Shown here one piece after another: positions 1-8,112 of a stretch of 34,314 nucleotides of DNA. Source of the stretch: an uncultured bacterium. Lineage in GTDB: Bacteria; Pseudomonadota; Gammaproteobacteria; Burkholderiales; Burkholderiaceae_E. The position numbers and the translations under genes were made by a program. The notes beneath the pieces were generated by a model that saw only the letters and a program-made list of their open reading frames with translations, did no database searches and had not been told where the DNA came from. The stretch's first letter is position 1. Each line of letters starts with the position of its first letter. The stretch covers positions 1-34,314 of the forward strand of contig CAIZPE010000279.1 in assembly GCA_903934795.1 (NCBI GenBank). Reading direction: 5' to 3'.

Positions 1-696
1 ATCCTGCCCATGGCCTGGCTGGCCGGCCGGGTTGACGCCCTGCCGCCGCCGGCGGCCGGTGGCGCCGCGGGCCGTGGCGGCAGCGCGCGCGAGGCGGCCC
101 GCATCGCGCTGCGCTACCGGCCCTTCCTCGTCATGTCGCTGGCCTACTGCGTGTGCGGGCTGCAGCTGGTGTTCCTCACCACGCACCTGCCCTCGTACAT
201 CGCCTTCTGCGGTCTCGATCCCATGCTCGGGGCGCAGGCCCTGGCCATGATCGGCGCCTTCAACATCGCCGGCAGCCTGTTCTTCGGCTGGGCCGGCGGT
301 CGCTGGTCCAAGGGCGCACTGCTCGGGGGGCTGTACATCGCACGCTCGCTGGTGCTGGCCTGGTACTTCGGGTCCACACCCACCGCCGGCGGCACCCTGG
401 TGTTCGCCGGGCTCATGGGCTTCCTGTGGCTGGGCGTGAGCCCGCTGGTGTCCGGCCTGGTGGCCGAGATGTTCGGGCTGCGCTGGCAGGCCATGATCCA
501 GGGTCTGGCCTTCACCAGCCACCAGCTCGGCAGCGCGGTGGGTGCCTTCGGCGGTGGCTGGCTCTTCGACGCCTTTGGCAACTACCAGCTCGCCTGGCAG
601 ATCGGCGTGGGCATGGGCCTCACCATGGGCACCATCCAGCTCATCTCGGGGCTGGGTCAGCGACCGCCACCGGCGGTGCCTGCGCCGGCGGGCTAG
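1..696 (+). CDS. MFS transporter, C-terminal part (gene starts before the window)
   Basis: The reading frame is open from the first base, so this is the 3' part of a longer gene; the ATG at 10 is probably an internal Met. The visible 231 residues begin with a hydrophilic, Ala/Gly/Arg-rich loop (the usual central cytoplasmic loop). About six hydrophobic segments follow, matching the second half of a 12-helix major facilitator. Segments such as LVFLTTHLPSYIAFCGL and the later GFLWLGVSPLVSGLVAEMFG resemble monocarboxylate-type MFS permeases, but the substrate cannot be read from the sequence. The stop lies 4 bases before the ATG of a second MFS gene, so the two are probably co-transcribed, just upstream of the P450 cluster. 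Family is secure; substrate is unknown. Confidence 0.8.
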   Translation: MLPMAWLAGRVDALPPPAAGGAAGRGGSAREAARIALRYRPFLVMSLAYCVCGLQLVFLTTHLPSYIAFCGLDPMLGAQALAMIGAFNIAGSLFFGWAGGRWSKGALLGGLYIARSLVLAWYFGSTPTAGGTLVFAGLMGFLWLGVSPLVSGLVAEMFGLRWQAMIQGLAFTSHQLGSAVGAFGGGWLFDAFGNYQLAWQIGVGMGLTMGTIQLISGLGQRPPPAVPAPAG

Positions 697-700
697 CCGC

Positions 701-1891
701 ATGGCGGGCCCTTCGGTCCGGGACTTCGCGATCGTCGGCGGCTTCGAGGCGATCGTCCGCGGCACCACCCTGTCGGTGTTCCCGCTGGTGCTCTACCGCC
801 TCTCGCAGGATGCGGTCGCGGTCTCGCAGGTCTATCTCGCGGTGGGGGTGTGCTCGCTGCTGACCGTGCTCGCCATGCCCTTGCTGGCGCGCCGGGTGGC
901 GCGGCGCTGGCTGCACAGCCTCGCCGTCGGCCTGCACCTGCTCGCGGCGGTGCTGGGCATGGCCGGCGGGCGCCTGGTCATGGCGGCACTGCTGTGCAGT
1001 TCGCTGGGCACGGCCATCGCCTATGTCTGCTACAACCACAACCTCCTCGACCATGTCCACAAGGATGACCTCAGCCGGCTCGAGACCCTGCGCATGGTCG
1101 TGGCCGGGCCGGGCTGGGCGGCGGGGCCGCTGCTCGGGGTCTGGCTGCTCGGACTGTGGCCTGGCGCGCCCTTTGCCCTCTCCGGGCTGGCCGCCTGCGG
1201 CATGCTCGCCGCGCTCTGGCTCACCGGCATGGGCAGCGTGCGGGTGCCGACGGCGCGGGCCGCCCTTTCCGTCAATCCGCTGCATTACCTCGGCCGGTTT
1301 CTTGGCCGGCCGGCGCTGGTCGCCGGCTGGTTCCTGCTGGTGGTCCGCTCCTTTGGCTGGTCGATCTACATGGTCTATGTCGGCATCTATGCCATCCAGG
1401 CCGGGCTGGACGATAGCGTGGGCGGCATCACGGCCTCGCTCGCCTCCTGCGGGCTGTTCGCCACGCCGCTGATGCTGCGATGGATCCGGCGCCGCTCGCT
1501 GCGCAGGGCGGTGCGCACCGGCTTTCTGGTGTCGGGCCTGTGCTTCCTGGGCGCAAGCCTCAGCGCGAGCCTGCCCTGGCCGACCATCGGTCTGCTGCTG
1601 TGCGGCGCGGCCTTCCTGCTGCTGCTCGACCTGTGCGGCGGCCTGCCCTTCCTGCTTTCGGTGCGGCCCTCCGAGCGCAGCGCGATGTCGGCAGTCAACG
1701 GCACGGTGCGCGATGTCTCCAACCTGGTCACGCCCGCCGTGGTCTGGCTGGTGCTGCTGGTGGGGCCGCTCCCGGCGGTGTTCGCGGCCGGCGGCGCAGG
1801 CCTGCTCGCCGCCTGGGTGGTGGCCGGCCGGATGCACCCGAACCTCGGGGTGCCGGTGGCCGAGCGGCGGCGCGACCGCACACGCATCTGA
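701..1891 (+). CDS. MFS transporter, substrate unknown
   Basis: A 396-residue integral membrane protein with roughly 11-12 hydrophobic segments and the basic loop ARRVARRW after the second helix, as in the major facilitator superfamily. The ATG at 701 was chosen because it follows the stop of the preceding MFS gene by 4 bases and starts just before the first helix; there is no clear Shine-Dalgarno, which suggests translational coupling. The middle loop (around residues 180-205) and the Arg-rich tail VAERRRDRTRI would be cytoplasmic. It is not obviously a duplicate of its upstream neighbour, since the helices differ. Position just upstream of the alkane P450 operon allows a role in uptake or efflux of hydrophobic substrate, but that is inference only. 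Confidence 0.75.
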   Translation: MAGPSVRDFAIVGGFEAIVRGTTLSVFPLVLYRLSQDAVAVSQVYLAVGVCSLLTVLAMPLLARRVARRWLHSLAVGLHLLAAVLGMAGGRLVMAALLCSSLGTAIAYVCYNHNLLDHVHKDDLSRLETLRMVVAGPGWAAGPLLGVWLLGLWPGAPFALSGLAACGMLAALWLTGMGSVRVPTARAALSVNPLHYLGRFLGRPALVAGWFLLVVRSFGWSIYMVYVGIYAIQAGLDDSVGGITASLASCGLFATPLMLRWIRRRSLRRAVRTGFLVSGLCFLGASLSASLPWPTIGLLLCGAAFLLLLDLCGGLPFLLSVRPSERSAMSAVNGTVRDVSNLVTPAVVWLVLLVGPLPAVFAAGGAGLLAAWVVAGRMHPNLGVPVAERRRDRTRI

Positions 1892-1963
1892 GCGCGTCCC
1901 GGCCCCACGGCGCCGGCCGTCCGGGGCGTGCGTCTGCGGACCCGGCGCGCGAGGCGGTGTGGG

Positions 1964-1969
1964 TACAAT
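1964..1969 (+). promoter_or_regulatory. -10-like element upstream of the P450 operon
   Basis: TACAAT matches the sigma-70 -10 consensus at five of six positions and stands out in a GC-rich 146-base gap. No good -35 hexamer is visible 16-18 bases upstream, so activator dependence is possible. The predicted mRNA would start near 1976, giving a leader of about 60 bases before the P450 start at 2038. Confidence 0.4.
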
Positions 1970-2037
1970 CGGGGCGCCGGCCGCAGGCTTGCTCTGCCGC
2001 CGAGCCCATGACAACACGAACCGCCGGAGACACCCTC

Positions 2038-3288
2038 ATGCAAGCCCCCGTCGCCGATGCCGCCCGCGAGCGCGCCTTCTCTCTGCCGCTGTCCGAGATC
2101 AATGTCAGCGATCCGCGCCTCTTCCAGGACGACACCATCGGTCATTACTTCGCGCGGCTGCGCCGCGATGACCCGGTGCATCACCAGGTCGACGAGCGCT
2201 TCGGCCCGTTCTGGTCGGTGACGAAGTACAAGGACATCATGCAGGTGGAGGTCAACCACCAGACCTACTCCTCGGACATCCACCTCGGCGGCATCAACAT
2301 CCGCGATGTGCCCGAGGCGCATCGCCGGCCGATGTTCATCGCGATGGATCCGCCGCGGCATGATGACCAGCGCCGCACCGTGAGCCCCATCGTCGCGCCG
2401 GGCAACCTCGCGCAGATGGAAGCCACCATCCGGCAGCGCACCCGCAATGTGCTCGACAGCCTGCCGCGCAACGAAACCTTCAACTGGGTGGAGAAGGTCT
2501 CCATCGAGCTCACCACCCAGATGCTCGCCACGCTGTTCGACTTCCCCTTCGAGGATCGTCGCCTGCTCACCTGGTGGTCCGATGTGGCCACCGCCGACCT
2601 CACCGCCGGCGGCCCCATCGATTCCGACGAGAAGCGCACCGCCGAGCTGCTGAAGTGCCTGCAGTACTTCACCGGCCTCTGGAACGATCGTGTCCAGCGC
2701 CCGCCCGGCAACGACCTCATCTCCATGATGGCGCACTCGCCGGCCACCCGTAACCTCTCGCCGGTGGAGTTCCTGGGCAACCTGGTGCTGCTGATCGTGG
2801 GCGGCAACGACACCACCCGCAATTCCATGTCGGGCGGCCTGCACGCGCTGCTCACCCATCCCGGCGAGTTCGCCAAGCTGCGCGCCAACCCCGGCCTGAT
2901 CGCCAGCCTGGTGCCCGAGATCATCCGCTGGCAGACCCCGCTGTCGCACATGCGGCGTACCGCCACGGCAGACGCCGAACTCGGCGGCAAGCAGATCCGC
3001 AAGGGCGACAAGGTCATCATGTGGTACCTCTCGGGCAACCGCGATGGCGAGGCCATCGAGCGGCCCGATGAATTCATCATCGACCGCGCCCGGCCGCGCC
3101 AGCACATCTCCTTCGGCTTCGGGATCCACCGCTGCGTGGGCAATCGCCTTGCCGAGCTGCAGCTGAAGATCCTCTGGGAAGAGATGCTGCCGCGCTTCCC
3201 GGTCATCGAGCTCATGGGCGAGCCCGAGCGCACCTTCTCCAACTTCGTCCACGGCTTCACCGCGCTGCCGGTGCGGATCCCCGGCTGA
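2038..3288 (+). CDS. cyp153A: cytochrome P450, CYP153A-type alkane/fatty acid terminal hydroxylase
   Basis: A 416-residue soluble class I P450. The heme-ligand loop FGFGIHRCVGNRLAE places the cysteine at 366. The I-helix reads GGNDTT at 255-260 and the ExxR pair is E294/R297. The stretches FIAMDPPRHD, GGNDTTRNSMSGG, EIIRWQTPL and MWYLSGNRD are diagnostic of CYP153A, the family that hydroxylates the terminal carbon of medium-chain alkanes, alcohols or fatty acids using NAD(P)H electrons delivered through ferredoxin. The ATG at 2038 has GGAGA seven bases upstream; an in-frame ATG at 2008 would add 10 residues but lacks such a site. The stop overlaps the ATG of the reductase gene (TGATG). Substrate chain length cannot be read from sequence. 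Confidence 0.93.
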   Translation: MQAPVADAARERAFSLPLSEINVSDPRLFQDDTIGHYFARLRRDDPVHHQVDERFGPFWSVTKYKDIMQVEVNHQTYSSDIHLGGINIRDVPEAHRRPMFIAMDPPRHDDQRRTVSPIVAPGNLAQMEATIRQRTRNVLDSLPRNETFNWVEKVSIELTTQMLATLFDFPFEDRRLLTWWSDVATADLTAGGPIDSDEKRTAELLKCLQYFTGLWNDRVQRPPGNDLISMMAHSPATRNLSPVEFLGNLVLLIVGGNDTTRNSMSGGLHALLTHPGEFAKLRANPGLIASLVPEIIRWQTPLSHMRRTATADAELGGKQIRKGDKVIMWYLSGNRDGEAIERPDEFIIDRARPRQHISFGFGIHRCVGNRLAELQLKILWEEMLPRFPVIELMGEPERTFSNFVHGFTALPVRIPG

Positions 3289-4523
3289 TGGGCGCGGGCG
3301 TCCTCATCATCGGCGCGGGCCAGGCGGCCGGCGCGCTCGCCGCGGCGCTCCGTCAGGGCGGCTATGCCGACCCCGTCACCCTGGTGGGTGCCGAGCCGCT
3401 GCCGCCCTACCAGCGTCCGCCGCTGTCCAAGGCCCTGCTCAAGGGCGAGGCCGAGCCCGACAGCCTGCTGCTGCGGCCCGCGGCCTTCTATGCCGACAAG
3501 TCGATCAGCCTGCGGCTCGGCACGCGGGTGCAGGCCATCGACCGCGCCGCGCGCACGGTCAGCCTGAGCGATGGCAGCACGCTGTCCTGGTCCACGCTGG
3601 TGCTGGCCACCGGCTCGCGGCTGCGGCGGCTGGCGGTGCCGGGCATCGATGCCGCCGGTGTGCTCGAGCTGCGCACCGTGGCCGATGCCCAGGCGATCCG
3701 CTCCCGTCTGGGGCCGGGCAGCCGCCTCGCCGTGGTGGGCGGCGGCTATGTCGGCCTCGAGGTGGCGGCCTCGGCCCGCGCGCTGGGCGCCACGGTCACG
3801 GTCATCGAGCGCGAAGCCCGGCTTCTGGCGCGCGTGGCCTCCCAGACCCTCTCGGCCTTCTTCGCCGACAGCCATCGGGCCCAGGGCGTGAACCTGCTGC
3901 TTGGCGCCACCGTCAGCGGTTTCGAGCAGGCCGATGGCGCCGTGAGCGGCGTGCGCCTGGCCGATGGCCGGCTCATCGACTGCGACCTCGCGGTGGTGGG
4001 CATCGGCGCGCTCGCCGAAGACGCGCTCGCGTTGGCTGCCGGTCTGGCCTGCGAGGACGGCATCCTGGTCGATGAATCGGCCCGCACCAGCGACCCCGAC
4101 ATCTACGCCATCGGCGACTGCACCCGGCGGCCAGTGCCGCGCTACGGCATCCGCATGCGCCTCGAGAGCGTGCCCAACGCGCTCGAACAGGCCAAGCAGG
4201 CTGCCGCCGGCATCCTTGGCCAGCCCGCGCCGCGCGCTGAACTGCCCTGGTTCTGGTCTGATCAGTACGACCTGCGCCTGCAGATCGCCGGCCTGCCCAT
4301 CGGCGTGGCCCGCGAGGTGGTGCGTGGCGATCCCGCCGGCAAGCGCTTCGCGGTCTTCCACCTCGATGCCGACAACCGCCTGCAGGCGGTCGAGGCGGTC
4401 AACTCGGTGGCCGAGTTTGCCGCGGCCCGCCAGTGGGCCGCGGCCGGGCAGGTGCTCGACCCGGCCCGCGTGGCCGATGCCGCCATCCCGGTCAAGCAGA
4501 TTCCCGAGGCGCCCGCGGCCTGA
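3288..4523 (+). CDS. NAD(P)H:ferredoxin reductase (FAD), P450 redox partner
   Basis: A 411-residue flavoprotein of the putidaredoxin/rhodocoxin reductase class. The FAD-binding GxGxxA motif is at 9-14 (GAGQAA), the second dinucleotide site GGGYVG at 151-156, and the FAD-closing motif DIYAIGDC at 271-278. The family C-terminal reductase domain follows (PWFWSDQYDLRLQIAG). It passes electrons from NAD(P)H to the [2Fe-2S] ferredoxin encoded next, which reduces the P450. The start codon overlaps the P450 stop by one base, so the two products are translationally coupled and probably made in fixed ratio. Length is typical of the family. Function is secure from sequence plus operon context; NADH versus NADPH preference is not determined. 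Confidence 0.93.
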   Translation: MGAGVLIIGAGQAAGALAAALRQGGYADPVTLVGAEPLPPYQRPPLSKALLKGEAEPDSLLLRPAAFYADKSISLRLGTRVQAIDRAARTVSLSDGSTLSWSTLVLATGSRLRRLAVPGIDAAGVLELRTVADAQAIRSRLGPGSRLAVVGGGYVGLEVAASARALGATVTVIEREARLLARVASQTLSAFFADSHRAQGVNLLLGATVSGFEQADGAVSGVRLADGRLIDCDLAVVGIGALAEDALALAAGLACEDGILVDESARTSDPDIYAIGDCTRRPVPRYGIRMRLESVPNALEQAKQAAAGILGQPAPRAELPWFWSDQYDLRLQIAGLPIGVAREVVRGDPAGKRFAVFHLDADNRLQAVEAVNSVAEFAAARQWAAAGQVLDPARVADAAIPVKQIPEAPAA

Positions 4524-4594
4524 GGCCGGTCCGCGTCGCCTGCATCCCCATCGTCCACCCCGCCGACGCCGGCGCCCCGACACAGGAATTCCCC

Positions 4595-4915
4595 ATGCCC
4601 AAGGTCACCTTCATCGAACACAACGGCACCGCCCACACCGTCGAGGCGGTGGCCGGCCAGTCGCTGATGCGCGCCGCCGTCGACAACGGCGTGCCCGGCA
4701 TCGACGCCGACTGCGGCGGCGAATGCGCCTGCGCCACCTGCCATGTCTATGTCGAGGCCGCCTGGCTGGCGCGCACCGGCGAGCGTTCCGAGATGGAGCA
4801 GAGCATGCTGAGCTTTGCGGCCGTCACGCAGGACAATTCCCGCCTGTCGTGCCAGGTGCAGATCACCCCCGCGCTCGACGGCCTGGTGGTGAGCCTGCCC
4901 GAGGGCCAGCACTGA
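4595..4915 (+). CDS. [2Fe-2S] ferredoxin, putidaredoxin type
   Basis: A 106-residue ferredoxin that shuttles electrons from the adjacent reductase to the P450. Cluster ligands C40, C46, C49 and C86 match the Cys-x5-Cys-x2-Cys...Cys pattern of adrenodoxin/putidaredoxin-type proteins, in a CATCHVYV context. An extra cysteine at 44 lies inside the cluster loop. The ATG at 4595 is preceded by AGGA seven bases upstream; in-frame starts further upstream run back over the end of the reductase gene and have no family-like sequence. A gap of about 70 bases separates it from the reductase gene. The order P450-reductase-ferredoxin is the same as in known CYP153 alkane hydroxylase operons. Confidence 0.93.
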   Translation: MPKVTFIEHNGTAHTVEAVAGQSLMRAAVDNGVPGIDADCGGECACATCHVYVEAAWLARTGERSEMEQSMLSFAAVTQDNSRLSCQVQITPALDGLVVSLPEGQH

Positions 4916-4970
4916 GCCGCCGCACCGCCCGCCCTCGTCGCCCCACCGTCAGAACTCCGGAGTCCATGCC

Positions 4971-6053
4971 ATGAAAGCCGCCGTCTTCCACGCCCCCAAC
5001 CAGCCGCTCACCATCGAGGATGTCGAGATCGACAACCCCGGCCCGCGCGAGGTGCTGGTGCGCACCTCGGTGGCCGGCCTGTGCCACAGCGATCTGCACT
5101 TCATCGAGGGCAAGTACCCCACGCCGGTGCCCATCGTGCTCGGCCACGAGTCTTCCGGCATCGTCGAGAAGGTCGGCCGCGATGTCACCTATGTGAAGCC
5201 CGGCGACCATGTCATCACCTGCCTGTCGGTGTTCTGCGGCCACTGCGAGTTCTGCCTCACCGGCCACATGTCGATCTGCCAGAACCCCGAGGTGAAGATG
5301 CTGCCCGGCAAGGCGAGGCGCCTGCGCTGGAAGGGCGAGCACCTCAACCAGTTCACCAACCTGTCGTCCTTCGCCGAGCAGATGCTGGTGCACGAGCACG
5401 CCGTGGTGAAGATCACGCCCGACATGCCCATGGACCTCGCCGCGCTGATCGGCTGCGGCGTGATCACCGGCTACGGTGCGGCGGTGCACACCGCCAAGGT
5501 CGAGCCCGGCAGCACGGTGGCGGTGGTGGGCTGCGGCGGCATCGGTCTGGCCGCGGTGAACGGCGCCAAGATCGCGGGCGCGGCCCGCGTGATCGCCATC
5601 GACAAGGATCCGGCCAAGCTCGACCTGGCCCGTGCCTTCGGCGCCACCGAAGGCGTCATCGCCGGCGAAGACACCGCCAAGAAGATCATGGAGATGACCC
5701 AGGGCGGCGTGCACTACTCCTTCGAGTGCATCGGCCTGAAGCAGACCACCGAGCTCTGCTTCCAGATGCTGCGCCCGGGCGGCACCGCCACCATCATCGG
5801 CATGATCCCGGTGGGCACCAAGATCGAGCTGCACGGCCCCGACTTCCTGCGCGAGCGCCGCATCCAGGGTTCCATGATGGGTTCCAACCGCTTCCGCATC
5901 GACATGCCGCGCCTGATCGAGTTCTTCCAGCAGGGCCGGCTGCCGCTGTCGCAGCTGGTGTCGGGCCGGCTCAAGCTCTCGCAGATCAACGAGGGCTTCG
6001 CAGCGCTGCAAAAGGGCGGCGTGGCGCGCAACGTCATCGTCTTCGACCAGTAA
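4971..6053 (+). CDS. zinc-dependent medium-chain alcohol dehydrogenase
   Basis: A 360-residue MDR-family dehydrogenase. The catalytic zinc ligands are C38, H59 (GHES) and C162. The structural zinc lobe has C89, C92, C95 and C103. The NAD fold carries the GCGGIG glycine motif near residue 186. It oxidises alcohols to aldehydes with NAD+. Placed 55 bases after the ferredoxin gene, it is the natural next step after terminal hydroxylation by the P450 (1-alkanol to aldehyde); that substrate assignment is inference from context. The start ATG has GGAG eight bases upstream. No aldehyde dehydrogenase gene is seen in the window, so completion to the fatty acid must be encoded elsewhere. Confidence 0.9.
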   Translation: MKAAVFHAPNQPLTIEDVEIDNPGPREVLVRTSVAGLCHSDLHFIEGKYPTPVPIVLGHESSGIVEKVGRDVTYVKPGDHVITCLSVFCGHCEFCLTGHMSICQNPEVKMLPGKARRLRWKGEHLNQFTNLSSFAEQMLVHEHAVVKITPDMPMDLAALIGCGVITGYGAAVHTAKVEPGSTVAVVGCGGIGLAAVNGAKIAGAARVIAIDKDPAKLDLARAFGATEGVIAGEDTAKKIMEMTQGGVHYSFECIGLKQTTELCFQMLRPGGTATIIGMIPVGTKIELHGPDFLRERRIQGSMMGSNRFRIDMPRLIEFFQQGRLPLSQLVSGRLKLSQINEGFAALQKGGVARNVIVFDQ

Positions 6054-6059
6054 TCCGGC

Positions 6060-6443
6060 ATGGCGGTGTTCCACCGGGTGGTCCTGGCCACCGGCGTCGA
6101 TGGCCGCGCGCGCTTCCACGAGGAGGCCATCGCGCTCGACCAGGGCACGCCGCAGTCGCGGCTCTCGGCGCTGATGGCCAGCGGCGGCTGCCAGCTGCGC
6201 GAGAGCCCGGTGGGCTTTCGCAGCGAGTTCCACTGCACCGGCAGCCCGCAGTGGTGCTTCATCCTGCGCGGGCGCATGGAGATCGGCCTGCAGGATGGCA
6301 GCGCCCGCGTGTTCGGCCCGGGCGAGCACTTCTACTCCGCCGATCTGCTGCCCGAGGGCGCGGTCTTCGACCCGGCGGTGCACGGCCATCGCAGCCGGCA
6401 GGTGGGCGAGGAGCCCCTGGTCACGCTGTTCGTGCGCGCCTGA
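6060..6443 (+). CDS. small cupin-domain protein
   Basis: A 127-residue protein that starts 6 bases after the alcohol dehydrogenase stop and so probably belongs to the same operon. The pattern WCFILRGRMEIGLQDG...FGPGEHFYSAD is a typical cupin motif 1/motif 2 beta-barrel signature. The usual metal-binding His-x-His pair is not evident, so a metal-dependent enzyme activity is not supported. It could be a ligand-binding or storage-type cupin, or a small regulator of the pathway. No signal peptide or membrane segment is visible. The family call is reasonable; the function is unknown. Confidence 0.6.
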   Translation: MAVFHRVVLATGVDGRARFHEEAIALDQGTPQSRLSALMASGGCQLRESPVGFRSEFHCTGSPQWCFILRGRMEIGLQDGSARVFGPGEHFYSADLLPEGAVFDPAVHGHRSRQVGEEPLVTLFVRA

Positions 6444-6467
6444 ATCGCGCCGGCGGCGCGGCTCGCG

Positions 6468-6473
6468 TACCCT
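6468..6473 (+). promoter_or_regulatory. -10-like element six bases before the rlmJ start
   Basis: TACCCT ends six bases before the ATG at 6480, and no Shine-Dalgarno is present. If used, transcription would begin at or next to the start codon, giving a leaderless mRNA. There is no convincing -35, so confidence is low on its own; its value lies in recurrence of the same spacing elsewhere in the window. Confidence 0.3.
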
Positions 6474-6479
6474 GTCGAC

Positions 6480-7424
6480 ATGCTCGCCTACCGACACGGC
6501 TTTCACGCCGGCAATCACGGGGATGTGCTCAAGCACCTCGTGCTCATCCAGGTGCTCGATCACCTCGGCTCCAAGGACACCCCGCTGCGCTATGTCGACA
6601 CCCATGCGGGTGCCGGCATCTACCTGCTGGCCGACCGCTTCGCGCAGACCACCGGCGAGTACGCCGAGGGCATCGGCCGGCTCTGGGATCGGCAGGAGTC
6701 GCCGCCCGCGGTGGCTCGCTATCTCGAGCTGATCCGCCGCTTCAATCCCGAGGGCGGTCTGGCGCAGTACCCCGGGTCGCCGGCGATCGCGCAGGCGCTG
6801 CTGCATCCGCAGGATCAGATGCGCCTGTTCGAGCTGCATCGCAGCGATCTCGACCTGCTGGTCGGGCATTTCGGGCGCACGCCGCGCACGCAGGTCACGC
6901 TGGCCGACGGCTTCGAGGCGCTGCGCAGCCAGGTGCCGCCCTCGTCGCGCCGCGCGCTGGTGCTGGTCGATCCGTCCTATGAGCTGCCGGCCGATTACGG
7001 CCGGGTGGTGGCCTGCGTGCGCGATGCCATGACGCGCTTTGCGCAGGGCGTCTACCTGGTGTGGTACCCGATCGTGCGGCGCTCGGTCTCGGCGCAGCTG
7101 CCCGGGCGCCTCGCGCGCATCGCCCGCGGCGCGCCCAAGGGCTGGCTGCATGCCAGCCTGAGCGTGGCCGAGCCCGACGAGCAGGGCTTCGGCATGACCG
7201 GCAGCGGGGTGTTCGTGATCAACCCGCCGCACACCCTGCGCCCGGCGCTCGAAGCCGCGCTGCCCTGGCTGCGCGACGCGCTCGCGCGCACGCCGCGCGC
7301 CCGGTTCCTGCTGGAGCACGACCAGCAGGCCCGCGACGAGGCCGGCCCGCGCGATGGCGTGGCCAGCGCCCGCCGCGCCACTCTCCCGAAAGGCCGTCAT
7401 GTCCATGCCCGCACCCCTCGATGA
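6480..7424 (+). CDS. rlmJ: 23S rRNA (adenine(2030)-N6)-methyltransferase RlmJ
   Basis: The N-terminus MLAYRHGFHAGNHGDVLKH is the family signature; Y4, H6 and K18 correspond to conserved residues of the Escherichia coli enzyme. Motif IV reads DPSYE with D164 at the same position as the E. coli catalytic Asp (DPPYE there), a Pro-to-Ser variant. The enzyme uses S-adenosylmethionine to methylate N6 of A2030 in 23S rRNA. At 314 residues it is about 34 longer than E. coli RlmJ. The extra C-terminus is low-complexity (Arg, Ala and His rich) and its last codons overlap the start of the next gene by 26 bases. It probably folds normally without the tail. Confidence 0.92.
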   Translation: MLAYRHGFHAGNHGDVLKHLVLIQVLDHLGSKDTPLRYVDTHAGAGIYLLADRFAQTTGEYAEGIGRLWDRQESPPAVARYLELIRRFNPEGGLAQYPGSPAIAQALLHPQDQMRLFELHRSDLDLLVGHFGRTPRTQVTLADGFEALRSQVPPSSRRALVLVDPSYELPADYGRVVACVRDAMTRFAQGVYLVWYPIVRRSVSAQLPGRLARIARGAPKGWLHASLSVAEPDEQGFGMTGSGVFVINPPHTLRPALEAALPWLRDALARTPRARFLLEHDQQARDEAGPRDGVASARRATLPKGRHVHARTPR

Positions 7425-8112
7425 GCAGACTGTCGCCACCCTGGCCGGCATCTCCACCGCCACCCTGACCACGCTGCTGCTCAAGAAGGGGCTGCGCAAT
7501 GTCTGGCTGCGCAACACTCGACCGATCCGCAGCGGGCAGCCGAGGCTGGTGGGGCGCGCGTTCACGCTGCGCTTCGTGCCGGCCCGCGAAGACCTGGCCA
7601 CGCCCGAGTCCTGGGCCTCGCCGATCTCCACCCGCGCGGCCATCGAGGCCATGGGCCCGGGCTGCATCGCGGTGGCCGATGCCATGGGCGTCACCGACGC
7701 CGGCATCTTCGGTGACATCCTCTGCGCGCGCATGCGCAAGCGCGGCGTGGCGGCGCTGGTCACCGATGGCGTGGTGCGTGACCTCGCCGGGGTGCTCGGC
7801 ACCGGCCTGCCGGTCTGGTGCGCCGGGGCGGCGGCGCCGCCCTCGGTGGCCGGCCTCACCTTCGTGGCCTGGCAGCAGCCGATCGCCTGCGGCGGAGTGG
7901 CGGTGTTCCCCGACGACATCATCGTCGTCGACGACGATGGCGCGGTGCTGATCCCGGCGGCGCTGCTGCCCGAGGTGCTCGCCGCCGGCCCCGAGCAGGA
8001 GCGCTACGAGGCCTGGGTGATGAAGCAGGTGGAGGCCGGCGTGCCGCTGCCCGGGCTCTACCCGCCCGACGCAGCCACCCGCGCCCGCTACGAGGCGGAG
8101 CGCGGCGGCTGA
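7399..8112 (+). CDS. RraA-like / 4-hydroxy-4-methyl-2-oxoglutarate aldolase family protein
   Basis: A 237-residue protein of the RraA/HMG-aldolase fold. Residues G105-D106 and R127-D128 reproduce the G-x20-R-D motif that binds divalent metal and substrate in class II HMG/CHA aldolases (GDILC...TDGVVRD). True aldolases cleave 4-hydroxy-4-methyl-2-oxoglutarate or oxaloacetate to pyruvate; RraA relatives instead inhibit RNase E. The intact metal motif favours an aldolase or decarboxylase role. The ATG at 7399 has AAAGG upstream; ATG 7405 is an alternative. The gene begins inside rlmJ, and its 3' end overlaps the convergent oxyR gene by 25 bases. No aromatic-degradation genes sit nearby, so the physiological substrate is open. 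Confidence 0.78.
   Translation: MSMPAPLDEQTVATLAGISTATLTTLLLKKGLRNVWLRNTRPIRSGQPRLVGRAFTLRFVPAREDLATPESWASPISTRAAIEAMGPGCIAVADAMGVTDAGIFGDILCARMRKRGVAALVTDGVVRDLAGVLGTGLPVWCAGAAAPPSVAGLTFVAWQQPIACGGVAVFPDDIIVVDDDGAVLIPAALLPEVLAAGPEQERYEAWVMKQVEAGVPLPGLYPPDAATRARYEAERGG

Noticed and set aside
1480-2037. N-terminal extension of the P450 back to 1480
   Set aside because: The extra residues overlap the MFS gene in another frame and have no P450 character; the ATG at 2038 has a good ribosome site and gives the family length.
2265-4583. A 772-codon open frame antisense to the P450 and reductase genes
   Set aside because: The plus strand carries two unmistakable enzymes here; the antisense frame is low-complexity Arg/Gly/Ala/His-rich with no family motif, the usual artefact of GC-rich DNA.
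4863-7922. A 1019-codon open frame on the minus strand
   Set aside because: It covers ferredoxin, alcohol dehydrogenase, cupin, rlmJ and the RraA-like gene in antisense, with no recognisable domain.
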